Assembly: GCA_905192935.1 (NCBI GenBank)
Contig: CAJJMX010000008.1
Coordinates: forward strand, 1-19,740
DNA length: 19,740 nucleotides
Source of the DNA: an uncultured Mailhella sp.
GTDB lineage: Bacteria; Desulfobacterota; Desulfovibrionia; Desulfovibrionales; Desulfovibrionaceae
Reading direction: 5' to 3'
Part shown: positions 8,534 through 14,701 of the stretch, piece after piece
Layout of the letters: every line of letters starts with the position of its first letter
How positions within the stretch are numbered: the stretch's first letter is position 1
Made by a program: the position numbers and the translations under genes
The notes under the pieces: model-generated
What the model saw: only the letters and a program-made list of their open reading frames with translations
Databases searched by the model: none
What the model was told of the DNA's origin: nothing

Positions 8534-9535
8534 TCAGTCGGAGGGAGAGGCAAAACGGAGCTGATCTTCCTTCCAGGCCCACGGCCCCTTCCAGGACGGA
8601 GCAAGTTCGAAGTCGAGGCGTTTTCCGTCCGGCACGGGAAGGGAGAGACGGAAAGCGTGCAGCTTCAGGGATTCGCGCGGATTTTCATCTTTCGTGCCGT
8701 ACCACGGATCACCCGCAACGGCGTGTCCCCGGGAGGCGAGCTGCACACGTATCTGATGCGTGCGTCCGGTGATGAGATGAATGAGCAGAAGCGAGTACTG
8801 CCTGCCGTGAATGACGCGCTCCGCAAGCTTTCTTGCCGTACAGCGGGCTTCCTTGGCCTCTGTGCCTGCCGGATCCGCCGAAAAGGTCTTCATGCGCTGC
8901 TCACGCCGGTCCTTGACCAGATTGTCCCGAAGCTCCACGGGACCATCCTGCATCCAGCGGCCTTCCACCCAGGCCAGATATTCCTTGCGCGGCCGCGCGG
9001 TATCTCTTCCGGCAAAAGCGTCGGTGAGGAGCCTGACGGCCGCGTAGGTCTTGCCCGCCACGAGAAGCCCCGAAGTGTCCTTGTCCAGCCTGTGCACGGG
9101 CGCGGGCACGAAGGAAGCGTCCGCACGTTCTTCGGCAAGAATGGAGGCCACGCTTTCCTTGTGTCCGGTGCCTCCCTGCACGGGAAGCCCCGCAGGTTTG
9201 GCCAGAACAAGAACGTCCTCGTTTTCAAACACGACGGTAAGCCGGGAGCGCTTCTTTTTTTCCGGCGAGGGAGAAACGCCGCTTCCCGCCGGAAGACGCT
9301 CGGCAAAGGGCGGAACCCTGACCATGTCGCCCTCGCTCAGCCTGTCGAAGGCCTTTGCCCGCGCGCCGTTCACCCGTACCTGCCCCGTGCGTATCCAGCG
9401 GTGGAAGTCGGCTGCGGGAGCGTTGACGCGCCGGTGAAGAAAATTGAGGAGCTTCTGCCCCGATTCCGCCCTGCTGACGGCCAGAGCCTTTGTGTCCCTT
9501 TCGTTGTCCATGCTTTCTGAACGTTCCTTTTGCAT
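8534..9535 (-). CDS. RluC/RluD family 23S rRNA pseudouridine synthase
   Basis: This 333-aa enzyme converts specific uridines to pseudouridine in RNA, most likely 23S rRNA. An S4-like RNA-binding domain (about residues 25-75, with FHRWIRTGQVRVNG) precedes the catalytic domain. The catalytic motif is HRLDKDTSG with Asp151, and the family's later motif RTHQIRVQLASRGHAVAGDPWYG is intact. The LxFLxRR and VNG pattern favours RluC over RluD, but the exact target uridines cannot be read from the sequence. The start is unsure: the ATG at 9535 has no visible Shine-Dalgarno, while an in-frame ATG at 9511 has AGGA 13 nt upstream. The first 8-20 residues precede the conserved part, so both starts are compatible. 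The gene is monocistronic and divergent from rpsA. Confidence 0.92.
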   Translation of the reverse strand: MQKERSESMDNERDTKALAVSRAESGQKLLNFLHRRVNAPAADFHRWIRTGQVRVNGARAKAFDRLSEGDMVRVPPFAERLPAGSGVSPSPEKKKRSRLTVVFENEDVLVLAKPAGLPVQGGTGHKESVASILAEERADASFVPAPVHRLDKDTSGLLVAGKTYAAVRLLTDAFAGRDTARPRKEYLAWVEGRWMQDGPVELRDNLVKDRREQRMKTFSADPAGTEAKEARCTARKLAERVIHGRQYSLLLIHLITGRTHQIRVQLASRGHAVAGDPWYGTKDENPRESLKLHAFRLSLPVPDGKRLDFELAPSWKGPWAWKEDQLRFASPSD

Positions 9536-9562
9536 CGCTTATGGCGTGTTTTACTTTGTTTT

Positions 9563-9591
9563 ATTGTAGAATTTTTCCTTTCTTGCGTCCA
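9563..9591 (-). promoter_or_regulatory. Sigma70-type promoter of the pseudouridine synthase gene
   Basis: On the minus strand, TGGACG (9591-9586, 4 of 6 matches to the -35) and TACAAT (9568-9563, 5 of 6 to the -10) are separated by exactly 17 bp in an AT-rich stretch. The predicted transcript start is near 9556, about 20 nt before the ATG at 9535. This leader has no strong ribosome-binding site. Confidence 0.55.
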
Positions 9592-9646
9592 GATTGCTGA
9601 CATGCAAGAAAAAGGAGTTTTTCCCGGGAAGGAGGGAAGAAACAAC

Positions 9647-9675
9647 TTGTGCATCCATGACATTCCTGCTATGTA
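9647..9675 (+). promoter_or_regulatory. Weak candidate promoter for rpsA with an extended -10
   Basis: TTGTGC (9647-9652) and TATGTA (9670-9675) have a 17-bp spacer, with TG one base before the -10 hexamer (TGCTATGTA), an extended -10. Hexamer matches are only 3 of 6 each. The predicted start near 9682 would give a leader of about 47 nt. A stronger or additional promoter further upstream in the AT-rich 9541-9600 stretch is possible. Confidence 0.3.
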
Positions 9676-9728
9676 GAGAGACCTGCCCGACGAGGGCGGA
9701 AATCTGTTTGTTAGGTTGGAGGATCCGT

Positions 9729-11435
9729 ATGGCAACTGCCGAAAACATGGAAAACCAAATCGATTCCGAAATGAGCTTTGCGAGCGCACTTGAAGACTAT
9801 CTCACCCCCGACATGGGCGACCTTGAAGAAGGCTCCATCGTCAAGGGCGAAGTCGTGCGCGTGGACGACGATACTGTGCTGGTGGACGTGAACTTCAAGT
9901 CCGAAGGCCAGATCCCCGCTGAGGAATTTCGGGACGCTCAGGGCAATATGACGGTCAAGGTCGGCGACCGCGTCGATGTGTACGTTGTCCGCAAGAACGA
10001 AATGGATGGCACCATCACTCTTTCGTTTGACAAGGCCAAGCGTATGCAGCTGTTCGACCAGCTCGAAGACGTGCTGGAAAAGAACGGCACCATCACCGGC
10101 ACCATCACCCGCCGCATCAAGGGCGGCTACACCGTCGATCTCGGCGGAGTGGAAGCCTTCCTGCCCGGTTCTCATGTGGACCTCCGTCCTGTTCCGGACA
10201 TGGACGCTCTGGTCGGCCAGCAGTTTGAATTCCGCGTTCTCAAGATCAACCGCCGCCGCAGCAACGTCATCGTTTCCCGCCGCGTGCTGCTCGAAGAGGA
10301 ACGCGACACCAAGCGCGCCGCTCTGCTCCAGACCCTGGCCGAAGGCCAGATTGTCAAGGGCAAGGCCAAGAACATCACCGAATACGGTGTGTTCGTCGAC
10401 CTCGGCGGCCTCGACGGTCTGCTGCACATCACCGACATGTCCTGGAAGCGCATCCGTCATCCCCGCGAAATGGTCTCCCTGGGCCAGGAACTGGAACTCA
10501 AGGTTCTTTCCTTCGACAAGGAAAACCAGAAGGTTTCTCTCGGTCTCAAGCAGCTTGTGCCCGATCCCTGGCAGGACATCACCGCCCGCTTCCCCGAAGG
10601 CTCCCACCATGTGGGCAAGGTGACCAACCTTGTTGACTACGGCGTGTTCGTGGAACTCGAACCCGGCGTGGAAGGCCTCGTGCATATTTCCGAAATGTCC
10701 TGGACCCGCAAGCTCCGTCATCCTTCCCAGATGGTGCATCAGGGCGACGAGGTGGAAGTGGTCATCCTCGGCGTGGACAGCGAAAAGAAGCGCATCTCCC
10801 TCGGCATGAAGCAGGTCAAGCCCAATCCCTGGGAACTCGTCGGTGAACGCTTCCCCGAAGGCACCGTCATTGAAGGCGTCATCAAGAACATCACCGAATT
10901 CGGCATGTTCATCGGCATCGAAGACGGCATCGACGGCCTCATCCATGTGTCCGACATCTCCTGGACCAAGAAGCTGCGTCATCCCGGCGAACTGTACAAG
11001 GTCGGCGACGTGGTTCAGGCCAAGGTCCTTACCGTGGACAAGGAGAACGAAAAGTTCACCCTCGGCATGAAGCAGCTTACCGAAGATCCCTGGAGCACCG
11101 TGCCTGCCCGTTATCCTGTGGGCAACATCATCACCGGCACCGTGACCAACGTGACCGACTTCGGCCTGTTCGTTGAAGTGGAAGAAGGCATCGAAGGCCT
11201 CATCCATGTGACCGAACTCGGCAAGAAGGTGAAGTCTCCTTCCGAACTCTACAAGGAAGGCGACGTGGTCCAGGCCAAGATCATCCATGTTTCCGCTGAT
11301 GAACGCCGTCTCGGCCTCTCCATCAAGCAGATCAAGGACGATGAAGAACGCCGCAAGCCCAAGGATTACCATTCCGGCGACAACAGCATCAGCCAGACCC
11401 TCGGTGACCTTCTCAAGCAGAAGTTCAACGACTAA
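9729..11435 (+). CDS. rpsA: 30S ribosomal protein S1
   Basis: This 568-aa protein binds mRNA on the 30S subunit and helps start translation. It shows six tandem S1/OB-fold domains beginning near residues 35, 119, 204, 291, 378 and 464. The first two are divergent 30S-anchoring types. Domains 3-6 carry the RNA-binding pattern YGVFVxL...GLxHxxxxSW (domain 6 ends HVTEL). Length and domain number match classical S1. The ATG at 9729 is chosen because GGAGGA lies 5 nt before it (9718-9723) and the protein then begins MATAENMENQ. Codon use is strongly biased: Glu is mostly GAA and Lys nearly always AAG, as in very highly expressed genes and unlike the neighbours. A strong terminator follows 24 nt after the stop. 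Confidence 0.97.
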   Translation: MATAENMENQIDSEMSFASALEDYLTPDMGDLEEGSIVKGEVVRVDDDTVLVDVNFKSEGQIPAEEFRDAQGNMTVKVGDRVDVYVVRKNEMDGTITLSFDKAKRMQLFDQLEDVLEKNGTITGTITRRIKGGYTVDLGGVEAFLPGSHVDLRPVPDMDALVGQQFEFRVLKINRRRSNVIVSRRVLLEEERDTKRAALLQTLAEGQIVKGKAKNITEYGVFVDLGGLDGLLHITDMSWKRIRHPREMVSLGQELELKVLSFDKENQKVSLGLKQLVPDPWQDITARFPEGSHHVGKVTNLVDYGVFVELEPGVEGLVHISEMSWTRKLRHPSQMVHQGDEVEVVILGVDSEKKRISLGMKQVKPNPWELVGERFPEGTVIEGVIKNITEFGMFIGIEDGIDGLIHVSDISWTKKLRHPGELYKVGDVVQAKVLTVDKENEKFTLGMKQLTEDPWSTVPARYPVGNIITGTVTNVTDFGLFVEVEEGIEGLIHVTELGKKVKSPSELYKEGDVVQAKIIHVSADERRLGLSIKQIKDDEERRKPKDYHSGDNSISQTLGDLLKQKFND

Positions 11436-11459
11436 TCACTGATTCTGCATGAATGTACG

Positions 11460-11495
11460 CGGGGCGGAAAGCACAGCTTTCCGCCCCGTTTTTTT
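11460..11495 (+). terminator. Intrinsic terminator after rpsA
   Basis: A perfect 13-bp stem, CGGGGCGGAAAGC (11460-11472) with GCTTTCCGCCCCG (11476-11488), has an ACA loop and is followed by seven T residues (11489-11495). It ends the rpsA transcript, so the CYTH gene 66 bp downstream probably needs its own promoter or read-through. Confidence 0.95.
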
Positions 11496-11510
11496 ATGGC
11501 GGTACAGGAC

Positions 11511-11527
11511 CTCCGGCCGGGCCGGAG
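11511..11527 (+). other. GC-rich hairpin ahead of the CYTH gene
   Basis: CTCCGGC (11511-11517) and GCCGGAG (11521-11527) form a perfect 7-bp stem with a CGG loop, 34 bp before the CYTH start codon. There is no T-run. It could be an operator or a leader structure. No good promoter hexamers are visible between the rpsA terminator and 11560. Confidence 0.35.
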
Positions 11528-11560
11528 TGTCCGGCGGGGAATGAAAAGGAGCGAAAGCGC

Positions 11561-12061
11561 ATGAAGCAGCAGGAAATTGAGCGCAAGTTTCTGGTCAGGA
11601 ACGACGGCTGGCGCGGCATGGGAACGACAACGCTGTTCCGTCAGGGCTATATCGCCCGCACGCAGGATCGTACGGTGCGCGTGCGCGTGGCCGGCGAGAA
11701 GGGCATGCTCACCATCAAATATCGAGGAGAGGGCATAGCCCGCAGCGAGTTCGAATACGAGATCCCTCTTGATGAGGCGCAGGCTCTTCTGGATGGTCTT
11801 GCTCCGGGCGAGATCATTGAAAAGCTTCGCCACACGTTCACCTGCGAGGGCAGCGTATGGGAGGTGGACGAGTTCCTCGGAGCCAATCAGGGGCTTGTTG
11901 TGGCGGAAATCGAACTGGAATCGGAAGACCAGTCCTTTGTGCGTCCTTCCTGGCTGGGCGATGAGGTGAGCAAAATTTCCCGGTATCTCAACGTGGAGCT
12001 TTCCCGCCTTCCCTACACGGCCTGGAGCCGTGAACAGAAGGAGGATCGCGGGAAAGGATAA
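11561..12061 (+). CDS. CYTH-domain triphosphate tunnel metalloenzyme (probable inorganic triphosphatase)
   Basis: This 166-aa protein has a single CYTH domain. The signature ExExK is present at the N-terminus as E5-I-E7-R-K9, followed by FLV. Basic and acidic pairs on successive strands line the predicted tunnel: TVRVRV, LTIKYRG, EFEYEIP, VWEVDEF, VVAEIELE. Proteins of this size and type (NeuTTM-like) bind triphosphates with a divalent metal, and characterised members mostly hydrolyse tripolyphosphate. Class IV adenylate cyclase (CyaB) and thiamine triphosphatase activities belong to the same fold and cannot be excluded from sequence. The ATG at 11561 has GGAG 9 nt upstream and starts at the conserved motif. 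It lies between two terminated units (rpsA and hcp), so context says little about its role. Confidence 0.9.
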   Translation: MKQQEIERKFLVRNDGWRGMGTTTLFRQGYIARTQDRTVRVRVAGEKGMLTIKYRGEGIARSEFEYEIPLDEAQALLDGLAPGEIIEKLRHTFTCEGSVWEVDEFLGANQGLVVAEIELESEDQSFVRPSWLGDEVSKISRYLNVELSRLPYTAWSREQKEDRGKG

Positions 12062-12214
12062 GCGCTGTGCAGAGCATGCCTTTTTTCCTGCGCTTCCTTC
12101 CTGAGCGGGACCGTCATACGGGGAAAAGCGTTGGGGCCGGCCGGAACATGCTGCAGCTCTTCCGGAATTATTTAATTGCAAAAGTAATCCGCGCCCGGGG
12201 AAAATCGTGTCATG

Positions 12215-12232
12215 CTGTGATCACGGGCACAG
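12215..12232 (+). promoter_or_regulatory. CRP/FNR-family binding site upstream of hcp (candidate HcpR operator)
   Basis: CTGTGA, then TCACGG, then GCACAG form an 18-bp inverted repeat. The core TGTGA-N6-GCACA differs by one base from the CRP-type consensus TGTGA-N6-TCACA. In Desulfovibrio, hcp is controlled by HcpR, a CRP/FNR-family sensor of nitrosative stress. That makes HcpR the likeliest binder (inference from family knowledge). Its centre (12223.5) lies 41.5 bp before a start at 12265, the class II activator position. Confidence 0.6.
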
Positions 12233-12235
12233 TTT

Positions 12236-12264
12236 TTGAGGTGAAAGGCCCGTATCTTTGTAAA
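12236..12264 (+). promoter_or_regulatory. Candidate hcp promoter hexamers
   Basis: Two readings fit. TTGAGG (12236-12241) with TGTAAA (12259-12264) has a 17-bp spacer and 4 of 6 matches in each hexamer. Alternatively TATCTT (12253-12258) is the -10 with a poor -35, which would put the CRP/FNR site at -41.5 and suit an activator-dependent class II promoter. The sequence cannot decide between them. Confidence 0.4.
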
Positions 12265-12311
12265 AATCGGACCTCAAACAGGTTGCACAGACAAATTCTC
12301 GGAGGAAGGCA

Positions 12312-13859
12312 ATGAGCGAAATGTTTTGTTTTCAGTGTGAGCAGACGGCGGGCGGCAAGGGCTGCACGAAAAGCGGCGTCTGCGGCAAGAAGCCCGGTAC
12401 GGCGAATCTGCAGGACATGCTCGTGGGAGAGCTTGTCGCGCTGACGGCGGGCGGCAACTGCACCCGCACGGCGGAGCTGGACACTCTGGTGGAAAACGCA
12501 CTGTTCACCACGCTGACCAACGTGAATTTCGATGATCTTTCTCTGGCCGCCATGGTGGAGCAGGTGCGCAAGATACGCAAGGACAGCGGCGTGGCCGAAG
12601 CCTGGGACATGAACCGGGTCTGGGAGGCTCCGGAAGACGTGCGCAGCCTGAAGTCTCTGCTTCTGTTCGGCATGAAGGGCATTGCGGCCTACGCAAGCCA
12701 TGCGCGCGTGCTCGGCAGGAATCTTGAGGAAGTGAGCGATTTTCTGTATCGCGGACTGGCGCTGCTGGCGGCCGACGCCGGCAAGGAAACGCTGCTCGAC
12801 GCCGTCATGGAAGCCGGCAAGGTGAATCTGGCCTGCATGGAGCTTCTGAACGATGCCAACAGGACCTACGGCACTCCCGTGCCCGTGACCGTGTCCCGCA
12901 CCGTGGAAAAGGGCCCCTTCATCATCGTGTCCGGCCATGATCTTCATGATCTTGCTCTTCTTCTTCGCCAGACGGAAGGCAAGGGCGTGAACGTCTATAC
13001 GCACGGCGAAATGCTGCCTGCCCACGCCTATCCCGAGCTTAAAAAGTATGCCCACTTCAAGGGGCATTTCGGTACGGCCTGGCAGAATCAGCAGAAGGAG
13101 TTCGACGGGGTGCCCGCTCCCGTGCTCTTCACCACCAACTGCATCATGCCCGTGAAGGACGGCTATGCCGACCGCGTGTTCACCACGGGCGTCGTCCGCT
13201 TCCCCGGCATGACGAACATCGGTGAGGACAAGGACTTCTCTCCCGTCATCGCGAGAGCTCTGGAGCTCGGCGGCTATGCGGAAGACAGGCATTTTACCGG
13301 CATCAACGGCGGTGAGACCCTCACCACCGGATTCGGCAGCGAAGCCGTGCTTGCCCATGCCGGAACCATCGTGGAAGCCGTGAAGTCCGGCGCCATCCGA
13401 CACTTCTTCCTTGTGGGCGGATGCGACGGCGCAAAGCCCGGCCGCAACTACTATACGGAGTTCGTGAAGAAGACGCCTGCCGATACCGTGGTGCTCACGC
13501 TCGCCTGCGGCAAGTTCCGCTTCAATGATCTTGATCTCGGCAGCATCGGCGGCATTCCCCGCCTTCTGGACATGGGCCAGTGCAACGACGCCTACGGCGC
13601 CATTCAGGTGGCTCTTGCCCTGGCCGGTGCCTTCAACTGCGGCGTGAACGATCTGCCGCTTACGCTGGTGCTTTCGTGGTACGAACAGAAGGCCGTGGCC
13701 ATTCTGCTCACGCTTTTGTATCTCGGCGTGAAGAACATCTACCTTGGCCCCTCTCTGCCTGCCTTCGTTTCCCCCGCCGTGCTCGATTTCCTCGTGAAGG
13801 AGTTCGGCATCCGTCCCATTTCCACGCCTGACGAGGATCTGAAGGCCATTCTCGGCTGA
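12312..13859 (+). CDS. hcp: Hybrid cluster protein (hydroxylamine reductase/NO reductase), class I type
   Basis: This 515-aa iron-sulfur-oxygen protein reduces hydroxylamine in vitro and nitric oxide in vivo, protecting anaerobes from nitrosative stress. The N-terminal cubane ligands are C6-x2-C9-x8-C18-x5-C24, the spacing of anaerobe (class I) enzymes. All expected hybrid-cluster ligands can be found: His209 (GHDLHD), Glu233 (HGEML), Cys277 (TNCIMP), Cys371 (GGCDGA), Cys399 (ACGKF), Cys424 (GQCND), Glu458 and Lys460 (YEQK). The start has GGAGG 6 nt upstream. Class I proteins are usually about 550 aa; roughly 35 residues are missing between the cubane motif and His209, so the helical N-terminal domain is trimmed. 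No hcr reductase gene follows, so its electron donor is encoded elsewhere. The CRP/FNR-type site upstream suggests stress-induced expression. Confidence 0.96.
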   Translation: MSEMFCFQCEQTAGGKGCTKSGVCGKKPGTANLQDMLVGELVALTAGGNCTRTAELDTLVENALFTTLTNVNFDDLSLAAMVEQVRKIRKDSGVAEAWDMNRVWEAPEDVRSLKSLLLFGMKGIAAYASHARVLGRNLEEVSDFLYRGLALLAADAGKETLLDAVMEAGKVNLACMELLNDANRTYGTPVPVTVSRTVEKGPFIIVSGHDLHDLALLLRQTEGKGVNVYTHGEMLPAHAYPELKKYAHFKGHFGTAWQNQQKEFDGVPAPVLFTTNCIMPVKDGYADRVFTTGVVRFPGMTNIGEDKDFSPVIARALELGGYAEDRHFTGINGGETLTTGFGSEAVLAHAGTIVEAVKSGAIRHFFLVGGCDGAKPGRNYYTEFVKKTPADTVVLTLACGKFRFNDLDLGSIGGIPRLLDMGQCNDAYGAIQVALALAGAFNCGVNDLPLTLVLSWYEQKAVAILLTLLYLGVKNIYLGPSLPAFVSPAVLDFLVKEFGIRPISTPDEDLKAILG

Positions 13860-13935
13860 TACCGGAGAGGGGTATCCGTCCCGCGTGAAGAGGCTCCTGC
13901 GCGATGCGCAGGACCCGGCCGGGAAAGATGCCGCT

Positions 13936-13962
13936 GCTTTTCGGGTCTTTCCGAAAGCTTTT
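13936..13962 (+). terminator. Probable intrinsic terminator after hcp (first of two)
   Basis: GCTTTTCGG (13936-13944) pairs with CCGAAAGC (13951-13958), with one bulged T and a GTCTTT loop, followed by TTTT (13959-13962) and TCTT shortly after. It is moderately strong. Two further hairpins without T-runs lie upstream: GATACC/GGTATC over the hcp stop (13858-13876) and CCTGCGC/GCGCAGG (13896-13912). Confidence 0.6.
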
Positions 13963-13969
13963 GAGTCTT

Positions 13970-14007
13970 GCCCCCGCACGCTGACGCGTGGCGGGGGCTT
14001 CTCGTTT
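13970..14007 (+). terminator. GC-rich hairpin terminator, second of the tandem pair
   Basis: GCCCCCGCACGC (13970-13981) pairs with GCGTGGCGGGGGC (13986-13998), with a TGAC loop and one bulged G, followed by the imperfect tract TTCTCGTTT (13999-14007). The stem is very strong but the T-run is poor. It ends only 35 nt before the next start codon, so it may instead be a 5' leader structure of the DciA-like gene. Confidence 0.6.
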
Positions 14008-14033
14008 CCGGGCAACTCTGGTAGCCTTGTTTC

Positions 14034-14546
14034 ATGGACGGCAGGAAGCATTACAGGCGCTTTGCGGGGTTCGACCTCGGCAAGAGATCCGGCAGGACCT
14101 CGTCGCTCAGCGACGGACTGGACGGCTGGCTCTCTGCGCACGGCATGGAACCCCGGCACGGCATGCTCACGCAGCTGTGGAAAAACTGGGAAGTCGTCAT
14201 GGGGCCGGACATCGCCGTGCTGGCGCATCCTCTGGGCCACCGCAAGGATATTCTTCTTGTCGGAGCGGACGACTCCTGCGCCATGCAGGAGCTTTCCTAC
14301 GCCGTGCAGGAGATCCTGGAGCGTGTGAACGCCTTCATGGACGAGGATTATTTCCACAAGGTGGAACTTCATCTGCTGCTCGGCAAGGAGTCCCTGCGCC
14401 GCGTGGACATCACGCCGGTTCCCGTGATTCCTCCGCCTCCAAGACCTCCCCGTCTCGGAGGTCTGAAGCTGCCGCCGGATTCTCCCGTGGCCGCCTGCTA
14501 TGCGGCCTACGTGCGCTGCTTCGACGGCGGAGACGACAAAAAGTAG
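14034..14546 (+). CDS. DUF721/DciA-like protein (possible helicase-loading factor)
   Basis: This 170-aa protein has the DUF721 pattern: LWKNWEVVMGPDIAVLAHPLGHRKDILLVGADDSCAMQEL... (about residues 46-90). DUF721 contains DciA, which loads the replicative helicase DnaB in bacteria that lack DnaC. A helicase role here rests only on that family resemblance. The domain is followed by a proline-rich linker (VPVIPPPPRPPRLGG, about residues 126-140) and a short tail. The ATG at 14034 has no clear Shine-Dalgarno; ORF length and the position of the domain support it, but a later start is possible. It stands alone between two terminators, 35 nt after a strong hairpin, and no convincing promoter is visible, so its expression signal is unclear. 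Confidence 0.75.
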   Translation: MDGRKHYRRFAGFDLGKRSGRTSSLSDGLDGWLSAHGMEPRHGMLTQLWKNWEVVMGPDIAVLAHPLGHRKDILLVGADDSCAMQELSYAVQEILERVNAFMDEDYFHKVELHLLLGKESLRRVDITPVPVIPPPPRPPRLGGLKLPPDSPVAACYAAYVRCFDGGDDKK

Positions 14547-14606
14547 ACGGGAGGATTGCCGGACGTCTGCTGCATCAGAAAACCGTTCTTCCTTCACGCC
14601 GGAGAC

Positions 14607-14677
14607 AAAGCATCCGCGCTCCGGGCCCTGTCGGAAAAAGAGAATTCCGAGGGGCCCCGGGGCGCGGATGCTTTTTT
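14607..14677 (+). terminator. Long-stem terminator between the DciA-like gene and lptB
   Basis: AAAGCATCCGCGC (14607-14619) pairs perfectly with GCGCGGATGCTTT (14662-14674), extended inward by CCGGGCCC with GGGGCCCCGG (one bulge). Six T residues (14672-14677) follow on the plus strand, so it ends the DciA-like transcript. On the minus strand only TTT follows the stem, so it may also weakly stop lptB transcripts from the other side. Confidence 0.85.
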
Positions 14678-14701
14678 GCGAAGGGAAGGTCGGCAGAAGG
14701 A

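Noticed and set aside
8495..9520. A 341-codon plus-strand open frame
   Set aside because: It is the antisense of the pseudouridine synthase, whose HRLDKDTSG motif is intact on the minus strand.
9594..9728. An N-terminal extension of S1 from a TTG codon
   Set aside because: The ATG at 9729 has GGAGGA at the right distance and the typical S1 N-terminus; the extension is low in S1-like sequence.
12210..14597. A 795-codon open frame on the minus strand
   Set aside because: It runs opposite hcp and the DciA-like gene, both with recognisable families. It spans several terminators and has shadow-like composition.
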